Source: Enterosoma sp964427595
GTDB taxonomy: Bacteria; Bacillota_I; Bacilli_A; RFN20; CAG-288
NCBI GenBank assembly: GCA_964427595.1
Contig: CAYRUQ010000002.1
Coordinates: 12,306-76,305, forward strand
Direction of reading: 5' to 3'
DNA: 64,000 bases
A program made the translations under genes and the position numbers. The notes under the pieces are model-generated. The model worked only from the letters and a program-made list of their open reading frames with translations, was not told where the DNA came from and made no database searches. Positions 35,504 to 43,205 of this stretch are shown here, piece by piece (the first letter of the stretch is position 1; every line of letters starts with the position of its first letter).

Positions 35504-36956
35504 CAGGATCACTCTCCGTGACTATCGAGAAATTGCAGTGTTCTTTATCGAAGATGAAACGGAACGAACCAGTAGGTCCGTTTCTGTTCTTTTGAAGAGA
35601 GACTTCCACTTGTGAGCTTGCTTCGTTTAGCTTGCTTTGAGTGAGCATATCATCATCTTCCTCATCACCAGAAGCATAGTAGTCAGGTCGATAAAGCATG
35701 AAGATCTTATCGGCATCTTGTTCGATGGCACCAGAGTCTCTCAAATCAGACATCTGAGGTCGATGATCTCTCTTCTTCTTATCACGAGATTCCGTCTGTC
35801 TGTTCAATTGAGAGATGACGATGACTGGTATCTCAAGAGTGAGAGCCATCTTCTTGAGTTGGCGAGATATCTCTCTGACTTCTGATTCTCTGTTTTCGTT
35901 CTTACGATTAGTAGCCTGAATCAAACCGAGGTAATCGATAGCTACCAGTCCTAAATTAGGAATCTGTTTCTTGATTTTAGTGACTTTGGCGATGATATCT
36001 AAAACGCTGGTCTCCTGATTTCTATCAAGGTAGAAAGGAAGTTCAGATAGCTCGAGAAGGCCTTTTTTAAGATTCTCAACAGCAGCTAATTTCCTCTTAT
36101 CACTAGCATCGGCTAAACGGATGTTATTCTTCGTCGATCCAGGTAAAAGAGAGAGAGAATGAATATCATCAGAAGAGAGATTAGACACGAGAGATAAGAT
36201 ACGAGTAGCGATAGGAAGAGCACGCATTTCAAGTGAGAAGAAGATGACTGGTGTTCCTCTTCTAGCCACTTGATAAAGAAGGTTGAGAGCAAAGGCGGTC
36301 TTACCGACGGAAGGACGAGCACCGATGACGATCATGTCCCCCTTCTCCCATCCGTGTGTTGCTCTATCAATATCTTCAAATCCGGTAGGAAGGCCGGTGA
36401 CACCATTAGGTTTGACATTATTCTTACGGAATTCTTCCGATGTCTTAACTAAATCAGCCAACAATTCATCAGTGATTGTCTCCATGTTAGAGACATCTTC
36501 AATCCTTCTTTGTTTGGTGACGCCTAAGATGTCATTTTCAGCTCTACCGATGAAATCGTTAATATCAGTAATCGGCTTTTCTTTAGCTTCTTCTCCGATA
36601 TCACTAAGGGTCTTTAAAAACCTACCTAAAAGAGATCTATCCTTGATATTAGCAATGTAGTTAGAAATAGGAGTGACTTGGTTGGTCTTCTCTAATATCA
36701 GGTTGAGATAGTCTTCACCACCGACCACATCTATCTGCTTGCTATTTATCAGCTCGGTGATTGTATTAGCGACATCGATAGCCTGCTGTCTTTGAGACAT
36801 GCTGATAAAAGCCTCATAAATGAGGCGATTACGACTATCGATGAAATCATCAGGATGCAGTTGAGTCACCACATTGAGCATGGTGTCTCCGGAAGAATCT
36901 TCTAAGATTTTTCCTAAAACTGCCATCTCAGAAAGTTCATAAGTTTCTTTGGCCAT
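35493..36956 (-). CDS. dnaB: Replicative DNA helicase DnaB
   Basis: DnaB (DnaC in Bacillus) is the hexameric helicase of the replication fork. The 487-residue protein has the N-terminal helical domain (SEMAVLGKILEDS), linker, and RecA-like ATPase with Walker A GARPSVGKTAFALNL, Walker B LVAIDYLGLI, RQLKKMALTLEIPVI and QDADKIFMLYRP. It lies 3 bases after rplI, the conserved gdpP-rplI-dnaB order. Confidence 0.97.
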   Translation of the reverse strand: MAKETYELSEMAVLGKILEDSSGDTMLNVVTQLHPDDFIDSRNRLIYEAFISMSQRQQAIDVANTITELINSKQIDVVGGEDYLNLILEKTNQVTPISNYIANIKDRSLLGRFLKTLSDIGEEAKEKPITDINDFIGRAENDILGVTKQRRIEDVSNMETITDELLADLVKTSEEFRKNNVKPNGVTGLPTGFEDIDRATHGWEKGDMIVIGARPSVGKTAFALNLLYQVARRGTPVIFFSLEMRALPIATRILSLVSNLSSDDIHSLSLLPGSTKNNIRLADASDKRKLAAVENLKKGLLELSELPFYLDRNQETSVLDIIAKVTKIKKQIPNLGLVAIDYLGLIQATNRKNENRESEVREISRQLKKMALTLEIPVIVISQLNRQTESRDKKKRDHRPQMSDLRDSGAIEQDADKIFMLYRPDYYASGDEEDDDMLTQSKLNEASSQVEVSLQKNRNGPTGSFRFIFDKEHCNFSIVTESDPDEF

Positions 36957-36959
36957 CGC

Positions 36960-37418
36960 TTATTTCTTCTCTTTTAATGATACATGAAGTTTGATCTCTC
37001 CAATCACCCCTTTATGAATCTCAACTTTGAGTGATGTATTTCCAAAGCCGTTGACTAAGACATTCTTATCTAAGAGCATCTTCTTATCAAGGGAGATATC
37101 ATATTGTTTCTTTAAAACTGAGGAGATCTCTTTAAAGGAGATATTTCCGATCATCTCGCCTCTTCTTCCGGCATTGGCTTCAAACTGCAAGGTGATTCCT
37201 TTTAATCTGTCAGCGATTTTCTGAGCTTCTTCGACTCTTTTAGCTTCGGCTTGTCTTTCTATTTCTTGCTCATGAGCATAAGTCTTTTGAGCTTGAGAAG
37301 TATAGAGGACACCATAACCTTGGGCGATGACATAATTAGCACCATAGCCATCAGAAACTTCAACGATATCGCCTTTCTTTCCGACTTTACGGAGATCTTT
37401 TTTCAGAAGAACTTTCAT
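36960..37418 (-). CDS. rplI: 50S ribosomal protein L9
   Basis: The 152-residue protein is a full-length L9. It starts MKVLLKKDLRKVGKKGDIVE in the standard way, with the VSDGYGANYVIAQGYG N-terminal rRNA-binding motif, a long charged helix and the C-terminal domain. L9 binds 23S rRNA near the L1 stalk. It lies between gdpP and dnaB with gaps of 2 and 3 bases. Confidence 0.97.
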   Translation of the reverse strand: MKVLLKKDLRKVGKKGDIVEVSDGYGANYVIAQGYGVLYTSQAQKTYAHEQEIERQAEAKRVEEAQKIADRLKGITLQFEANAGRRGEMIGNISFKEISSVLKKQYDISLDKKMLLDKNVLVNGFGNTSLKVEIHKGVIGEIKLHVSLKEKK

Positions 37419-37420
37419 CG

Positions 37421-39460
37421 TTAATCCTCCTCTTTATAGAGAGTGACTCGAGCATCGTCGAGATAATCTTGCAAAATTTTATTCAGTCTTCTATAGACTT
37501 CTTCAACACTATGATCAGTGACGGTCGCTGCTGACATAGCGAAGTGACCGCCACCACCTAGCTTCTCCATCAAGATAGAACAGTTGACCGTTCCATCAGA
37601 ACGAGCTGAGATTTTGATTGTATGTTCATCCGTTCTACCAAGAGCGAATGAACACTGAATACCTCTGATTTGAATACCAGCATCAGCCACTAATGAAAGC
37701 ATGACTGGGGCTACTTCTTCATCATCAGGAGAAGTAGCGACTAAAACTCCACGATAAGGAATGGTGGAGTTATTGAGAATCGAAATCTTCTGTTTGTACT
37801 CTTCATAATCTTCCTTAAGGAAGTCATCCACCATGAAGGAATCAGCATTTGAAGCTTTTAGATGGCTAGCAGCCTCGAAAGTAGAAGTAGAGGCTTTATC
37901 TTTGAAGTTATGTGTATCCATCGTGATACCAGCTAGTAAGAAAGTTGCAGTTCTCTTATCAATTAAAATCTCATCGACATTGTAAGTGATATAAGAAGTC
38001 AAGATTTCAGAAGTTGAAGAAGCAGAGGGGTCAATATTGTTGAAGACTTCTGCTTCTATGACAGCTTGACCAGGACGATGATGATCAATCAAAGCAACAT
38101 GAGAAGCTTTCTCTAAGACCTGCGGATACATGGTGATTTTTGGATTGTTATGATCGACGATGACAAGAAGGGTATTTTCATCCATATATTCGAGAGCATC
38201 TTTAAAGTTGATGAAGTATTTTTGATAATCCTTCTTCCTATCGAAATTACTATCGATGGCGATGCGACATTTCCCTTCGACAGACTGCTCATCATAGCAG
38301 ATACGAGCATTCACTTTGACATGCTGACAAAGGAGATAAACACCTAAAGCTGAACCTAGAGCATCAAAGTCAGTATTAGCATGTCCCATAATCAAGACTT
38401 TATGATGGTTTCTTAATGTGGTGATAAAGGAATTAGACATCGTTCTTATCTTGACACGGTTGCGACTAGGCTTAAGTTCAGTCTTACCACCGATATATAT
38501 CATCTCTTGAGAGAAAGGATAGACGACAACTTGATCACCACCACGAGATAAAGCGACATCAAGAGCAGATGAAGCTAATTCGGCAAGACGGGAGAACTCA
38601 GGAAAACCATAAGAGACACCGATTGAGAGAGTAAAACCATCTTTCATCATGTTTCTGACTTTATCGACGACAGCAAATTTACTATGGAACATCGATAGAT
38701 AATTTTCATAAGTGGTGACGAAGAGATAACGATCATCTTTCACGCTTCTAACAAGCGCCTTATAAGTGCTACCAAAGGTGGTGATTATATTTTTAACTTG
38801 GGAGAGAGCATCATTAAACTTAGCATCATCAGCAGTGTTCATCTGCACATCTGAATAGTTATCGATGGAGATATAACCGACGACCGGAGCCTGTTTTTGA
38901 TTATCTAAAATCAGAGTCTCTCTATCTTGTGTGTCTTTGAAGATGAGAAGGCGAGCTTCAGTCAAATATTCGACTTTGAAATAACGATTATCAACAAAGA
39001 CTTTCTGAAGGATATTTTCATTTTCATCGTTGTTAGACTCCTCATCATTTTTCTTCTTAAGAAGTCCCCTTATTTGAGGGATGGTATCGAGTATCGGTTT
39101 ATCGACGATATCAGGGAAACAAGAAGCCATATAATCGTTAGTCCACAAAACTACATTGTTGATGTCGATAACGACTAAACCGATTCCACCAAAACGATAA
39201 GCTTCATCAATATCATTTCCGATGATTTCAGCTGAGGCTAGCTCGGATTTTCCCTTCTTCTTTTGAATCGCATGATTGAAACAGAGAATGCCGATAGCAT
39301 TCAAGAGACACAAAAAACAAAAAATAGCCAATATTATGTGATGATAGTATTCGTAGTCGGGGAAAAATATAAAAAGCAAAATAAAAGTGCCAACTATAAC
39401 AAAATCAATAATCAACGAGATTGTTATATACAATCTCTCTTTTTTCAAAAGTTTATACAT
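37421..39460 (-). CDS. gdpP: Cyclic-di-AMP phosphodiesterase GdpP
   Basis: GdpP breaks down c-di-AMP, a signal for osmolyte and cell-wall control. The 679-residue protein has two N-terminal membrane helices (about 12-60), a PAS-like domain, a degenerate GGDEF domain and the DHH/DHHA1 catalytic part. The metal site shows MGHANTDFDALGS, VIVDHNNPK and ALIDHHRPGQ, and the end has LGGGGHFAMSAA. The ATG at 39460 has GAGG 8 bases upstream; a longer TTG start is rejected. It leads the gdpP-rplI-dnaB-walJ-rlmH operon. Confidence 0.95.
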   Translation of the reverse strand: MYKLLKKERLYITISLIIDFVIVGTFILLFIFFPDYEYYHHIILAIFCFLCLLNAIGILCFNHAIQKKKGKSELASAEIIGNDIDEAYRFGGIGLVVIDINNVVLWTNDYMASCFPDIVDKPILDTIPQIRGLLKKKNDEESNNDENENILQKVFVDNRYFKVEYLTEARLLIFKDTQDRETLILDNQKQAPVVGYISIDNYSDVQMNTADDAKFNDALSQVKNIITTFGSTYKALVRSVKDDRYLFVTTYENYLSMFHSKFAVVDKVRNMMKDGFTLSIGVSYGFPEFSRLAELASSALDVALSRGGDQVVVYPFSQEMIYIGGKTELKPSRNRVKIRTMSNSFITTLRNHHKVLIMGHANTDFDALGSALGVYLLCQHVKVNARICYDEQSVEGKCRIAIDSNFDRKKDYQKYFINFKDALEYMDENTLLVIVDHNNPKITMYPQVLEKASHVALIDHHRPGQAVIEAEVFNNIDPSASSTSEILTSYITYNVDEILIDKRTATFLLAGITMDTHNFKDKASTSTFEAASHLKASNADSFMVDDFLKEDYEEYKQKISILNNSTIPYRGVLVATSPDDEEVAPVMLSLVADAGIQIRGIQCSFALGRTDEHTIKISARSDGTVNCSILMEKLGGGGHFAMSAATVTDHSVEEVYRRLNKILQDYLDDARVTLYKEED

Positions 39461-39485
39461 GCGAATCCTCAAAAGTTCAGAAAAA

Positions 39486-39514
39486 ATTATAAACTTAGAA
39501 ATATAGAAAAACAA
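39486..39514 (-). promoter_or_regulatory. Promoter of the gdpP-rplI-dnaB-walJ-rlmH operon
   Basis: On the minus strand TTGTTT (39514-39509), 17 bp, TATAAT (39491-39486), about 25 bases before the gdpP start. Confidence 0.7.
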
Positions 39515-39574
39515 ATCTTGATAAAAGTTGATAGATATAATAAAGACCTTTGAGGAAAGAAATGGACTTTTTTA

Positions 39575-40210
39575 TCAGTTTAGTTTTCTCTCTTCAATCG
39601 AGTAATTATCAAGCAATATCACCCCTTTGATTTTCTTTACTGGGATAGTTTTCAAGGCTTCAAAAGCTGAGTTGAATGTGCTACCTGTAGTGAAAACATC
39701 ATCAAACAAAACAACCTTTTTTCCATTTAATTCATCAGCGTTATCACGAAGAATAATCCGATTATCTTTATAACGATCTGTTCTTCCCATTTCCTTTTGT
39801 TCTTTTAAAATCGTTTTATTAAATATGGTCGTATATTTAAGACTAGTTCTTTTAAGCATCTCTTCTAAATGTAAGAATCCTCTTTCATCTATTTTCACCT
39901 TTGAAGAAGGTAGAGGAAGAAAGATATAATCATGAAACAAAAGCTTGAGAAGAAGTTTAAAATTGAAAAGAAAACAAGGGGCTAATTCAATATCTTTTTG
40001 CTCTTTATATCTGAACAGCCACTCTTTAAGAATACCATCATAATTAGACAAAAAGAAAACAGGAATATCCTTATGTTTTCGATAGTGGATATGAACTTTT
40101 ATCTTCTTTAAACAACCATCACAAAGAAAGACATCCTTCTCGATGAAGTGTCTAAAAGGAGATGTTTTGATAGTGTTAAAACAAGCTTTGCAAACTCTCT
40201 CATCTAACAT
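39575..40210 (-). CDS. comFC: ComFC-like phosphoribosyltransferase-domain competence protein
   Basis: The 211-residue protein has an N-terminal zinc-ribbon-like part (VCKACF, LCDGCLKK), then FKYKE-like region and a C-terminal PRTase motif VVLFDDVFTTGSTFNSA. This is the ComFC/GntX type, which acts with ComFA on incoming DNA in natural transformation. It overlaps comFA by 11 bases. The other competence genes are not in the window, so whether the cell is competent is not known. Confidence 0.9.
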   Translation of the reverse strand: MLDERVCKACFNTIKTSPFRHFIEKDVFLCDGCLKKIKVHIHYRKHKDIPVFFLSNYDGILKEWLFRYKEQKDIELAPCFLFNFKLLLKLLFHDYIFLPLPSSKVKIDERGFLHLEEMLKRTSLKYTTIFNKTILKEQKEMGRTDRYKDNRIILRDNADELNGKKVVLFDDVFTTGSTFNSAFEALKTIPVKKIKGVILLDNYSIEERKLN

Positions 40211-41339
40211 TATAAAACTTGATTTCTTCTATAGCTTCTCTCATAGCTGTTGAGATATCTGAAGCGATGAAGATGACCTCTCCATTCGTTGCTCCGATCT
40301 TTCTTCCTACTCTTCCAGATATCTGTATCAAAGTATCTTTATTAAAAATAGAATCATCCGCTTCAAAAACGATGACTTGTAGATTTTTGACAGTGACTCC
40401 TCTTTCTAAAATTGAGGTCGTTACTAAATACTTGAACTCTCCATTTTTAAATCTTTGAATATCGATTTTTCTGTTTTCACTCTCTGATGAAACAAACGAG
40501 CCTTCTTTCTCAAATAGATAGAGAAACTTGAATAATTTTTCACCCTTCTCGATAGTAGGAACAAATATAAAAAGAGGCTTATCAGCTTTAAGAAATACTC
40601 GCATCTGTTTAAGACAGGTCGCATATAAAAAATATTCAGAAGTCTCTTTGATAGTAGGAACGATCAATTTTCCTTTGTGATACCTTTCAAACAACTGTAA
40701 AACTCTTCCTTCTTTCTTCATCCTCTCTAAATCTTCTTTCGAAGGAGTCGCACTTAATAAAACATAGTGTCCTCTGACAGCTTTACTAAAAAATGAATGC
40801 AGTATCTTATTACCAGCGTAAGGAAAAGCGTCAATTTCATCTAATATCAACAAATCAAAATAATGGTTATATCGATAAAGCTGATGAGTAGTCAAAACGA
40901 TGATATCTCCATTTAATTTCTGAGTATGTTCACCATAAACAGAGATGACTCTCGCTTTTGGAAAAGCTTCTTCAATTCTCGGTTTCAAATCGATGACGAC
41001 ATCTTTTCGTGGTGTACAAAATCCAACATGAAGTCCTAGCTCTAAATACATCGCCATCGCTTTATAAACAAGTTCTGTTTTACCAGCACCGGTCACGGCA
41101 TGGATGAGAACATTCTTCTTTTCTTTTAAGCAAGTGACAACTTCATCGGAAATTTTATTTTGTGCAGCACTTAGCGGATACCCGAGTTGAAGCTTGATGT
41201 TTTTTCTCACTTTAAAATCTTTATCAGCATCTTTTCCTTGAAAAGGGAGACATAACCGGCAATATGGTTTTCCATTAAGATAGCCGATAAAGCGTTCATC
41301 ATCATTTCCACAGCGTGGACAGATATACCGTTGTTTCAT
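40200..41339 (-). CDS. comFA: ComFA-like DNA helicase/translocase
   Basis: The 379-residue protein starts with a zinc finger (YICPRCGND and PYCRLC), as in ComFA. It then has superfamily-2 helicase motifs: Walker A HAVTGAGKTELVY, the DEAD-box variant LLILDEIDAFPY, LLSATPS, VTTSILERGVTV and QISGRVGR. ComFA powers DNA uptake into the cytosol. It is translated just ahead of comFC. At 379 residues it is somewhat shorter than the usual 420-460. Confidence 0.92.
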   Translation of the reverse strand: MKQRYICPRCGNDDERFIGYLNGKPYCRLCLPFQGKDADKDFKVRKNIKLQLGYPLSAAQNKISDEVVTCLKEKKNVLIHAVTGAGKTELVYKAMAMYLELGLHVGFCTPRKDVVIDLKPRIEEAFPKARVISVYGEHTQKLNGDIIVLTTHQLYRYNHYFDLLILDEIDAFPYAGNKILHSFFSKAVRGHYVLLSATPSKEDLERMKKEGRVLQLFERYHKGKLIVPTIKETSEYFLYATCLKQMRVFLKADKPLFIFVPTIEKGEKLFKFLYLFEKEGSFVSSESENRKIDIQRFKNGEFKYLVTTSILERGVTVKNLQVIVFEADDSIFNKDTLIQISGRVGRKIGATNGEVIFIASDISTAMREAIEEIKFYNVR

Positions 41340-41381
41340 TCTCGACTATTATTAGAAAGAAAAAACGGCTTTGTTTAAGTT

Positions 41382-42122
41382 TCAGTAATTGATTCTTACT
41401 TTATAAGAGATAGAGTCGTCTTCTTTATAACCGATAACTTCTATACCATCCTCAATCTCTTTTTCATAACTAGTCAAAGTCTCATCAAGCATGCATTCTT
41501 TTTCAAAATTGATCTCAATCTGCTTGATTGTTCTCGTATAACCGATTGAATCGATGATCTCAGCGTAAATCGCATTGTTCATATGACCATTTGTGTCGAT
41601 ATTATCAGGAGTGACTACATATTTATGAGGATTGATATGTTTAGGAATATCGATATCAAGAGTCGTCAATCCTTCTTCAAAAAGTTGAGGTGCCTTTTCA
41701 AGTTCTTCTAAATAAGGATTTAAAATTTCAATAACTGGTGTTAAAAGAGTGAGTCTTCTTTTTGTTCCATCTAGAAGGACCCACAAAGAAGTTAGTCTCG
41801 CTCTTTCATTTCCATCTTCACCATAAAAGATAGCTTCACGACCGATTTGAATCTTTCCAGGCTTAGTAGGATAGGTGACAATCGTACACTTTTCTCCTTT
41901 TTCAAAGGGAGAAACAATCTGGATTCTCATCCTGACGATAACGAATAATTTGTTGTTTTCTTTGATAAATTTATTTCCTATTCCAAGAAGATCAGCGTGA
42001 CTGACCGCTGCATTGGAAAAATTAGAAAAAAGTGTCTTTAAAGAGAGATTACCTTGTTCATCAAACTCTTCAGCGATGAACTCTCTTTTGAAAATTAAAA
42101 ACTCATTTAAGTTCAATTCCAT
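41382..42122 (-). CDS. Acyl-ACP thioesterase (FatA/FatB-like)
   Basis: The 246-residue protein is a double-hotdog thioesterase. The N-terminal hotdog has LFSNFSNAAVSHADLLGIG and GREAIFYG. The C-terminal one has the family catalytic segment DNIDTNGHMNNAIYAEII. It releases free fatty acids from acyl-ACP. Gut Firmicutes often have one such gene. It overlaps the HAD gene upstream by 10 bases. Confidence 0.9.
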   Translation of the reverse strand: MELNLNEFLIFKREFIAEEFDEQGNLSLKTLFSNFSNAAVSHADLLGIGNKFIKENNKLFVIVRMRIQIVSPFEKGEKCTIVTYPTKPGKIQIGREAIFYGEDGNERARLTSLWVLLDGTKRRLTLLTPVIEILNPYLEELEKAPQLFEEGLTTLDIDIPKHINPHKYVVTPDNIDTNGHMNNAIYAEIIDSIGYTRTIKQIEINFEKECMLDETLTSYEKEIEDGIEVIGYKEDDSISYKVRINY

Positions 42123-42850
42123 AATTTTCCTTCTTTATATAAGTTGATAACTTCATCATAGGAAGAAACTTCAACATAACGCAACCCTAGATAAGTCGGA
42201 AGGTCAGAGAATTGTGTGACATCTTTTTTAGAGAAGTTGAGCCAAATAACATTAGAAAATAAAGAAAGATTCGCTCCTTGAACATCTGCTAAGAAAGAAT
42301 CACCGATATAAACACTTTCGGAAGGTCGGAATCCAGACATTTTAAGTCCAGTGTTAAAGAAAAGCGGATTAGGTTTTTTCACGCCTACTTCAGCTGAACC
42401 TAAAAAGAAAGATAATCCATTTTCAGGTAATAGTTTATTGACGAGTTTAAATGTGTCATCAGAGTCATAAATTGTGTTTGATAAAACTGCATGATAAATT
42501 TCATCTTCATTGAGCAAAGATAAAAATCGCTCAATTCCTTCAACAGGTTGAGGATCAAGAGACAAGAGAACTTCGTGCACGCAATCATCTACTGAACAAT
42601 CTAACTTGATGTGAAAGTTATGACAAAGAAGAGTTAAAAGTTGACTATCTTTAATTTCATATCCATTGCTTGAACGAAAATATCTTCTGAAGAATTGCTC
42701 GGTAAATAGGGCAACTTGTGCCCAGTCAATTTCAGTTTTATTTATAGAATGTTTCTCTAAACAGGCGATATTCCATGAAGGAGTTTTGCTCTTAAAACTG
42801 ATTAATGTGTCCCAACAATCGAAGAATACAGCACGTTTTTTTGCTGACAT
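42113..42850 (-). CDS. HAD-superfamily hydrolase
   Basis: The 245-residue protein has the four HAD motifs: FFDCWDTLISF (nucleophile Asp and general acid), LSNTIYDS, VGVKKPNP (Lys) and YIGDSFLADVQGA (metal Asp). These are usually small-molecule phosphatases; the substrate cannot be told. The ATG at 42850 has GGAGGTGATT upstream, an ideal site, so longer starts are rejected. It is coupled to the thioesterase. Confidence 0.9.
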   Translation of the reverse strand: MSAKKRAVFFDCWDTLISFKSKTPSWNIACLEKHSINKTEIDWAQVALFTEQFFRRYFRSSNGYEIKDSQLLTLLCHNFHIKLDCSVDDCVHEVLLSLDPQPVEGIERFLSLLNEDEIYHAVLSNTIYDSDDTFKLVNKLLPENGLSFFLGSAEVGVKKPNPLFFNTGLKMSGFRPSESVYIGDSFLADVQGANLSLFSNVIWLNFSKKDVTQFSDLPTYLGLRYVEVSSYDEVINLYKEGKLWN

Positions 42851-42910
42851 AATCACCTCCATCTATTCTCTCTAAACACATCATTGAATATAACGAATCA
42901 TGACTTGCTC

Positions 42911-42939
42911 TTGATTAAGAAAGAAGAAAAATATATATT
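42911..42939 (+). promoter_or_regulatory. Strong sigma-A promoter facing right in the divergent gap
   Basis: TTGATT (42911-42916), 17 bp, TATATT (42934-42939). Transcription would begin near 42946 and meet the terminator at 42986-43025 about 80 bases later. Confidence 0.65.
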
Positions 42940-42945
42940 AATATA

Positions 42946-43025
42946 TAGCAAGCCGCAAATAAATTCTATTGAATAGCACACGGGGAAAACTCACCAGATT
43001 ATTAACTTAACTGGTGAGTTTTTCT
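42946..43025 (+). ncRNA. Candidate small RNA or attenuated leader
   Basis: The 355-bp gap 42851-43205 has a good promoter followed after about 45 bases by a 12-bp stem (AAAACTCACCAG at 42986-42997 with CTGGTGAGTTTT at 43011-43022) and a T-rich tail TTTTTCTTC. No coding frame lies between, so the unit would give an RNA of about 80 bases. It matches no RNA family I know. It may also be the attenuator of the membrane protein gene at 43206, for which a second possible -10 (TATAAT, near 43071) lies downstream. Confidence 0.42.
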
Positions 43026-43205
43026 TCGTTTTGAACAAAAAACTTATTATACACAGGCATATAATATAAAGTTGTTTCTCATTTTTCTTTCGCTTTTTTC
43101 TAAAAACTAATTGAAAAAGTTGCAAAAACAATTTATATTTACTTTAAATTAACAATTAAACAACAGAACAACTATTTGTTTCTTATTCCTTGGAGGACTC
43201 AATGT

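Noticed and set aside
43047..43055. TTATACACA, a perfect DnaA-box match, in an AT-rich gap
   Set aside because: Only one copy was seen and no dnaA or dnaN lies nearby. A replication origin would need a cluster, so this is not called.
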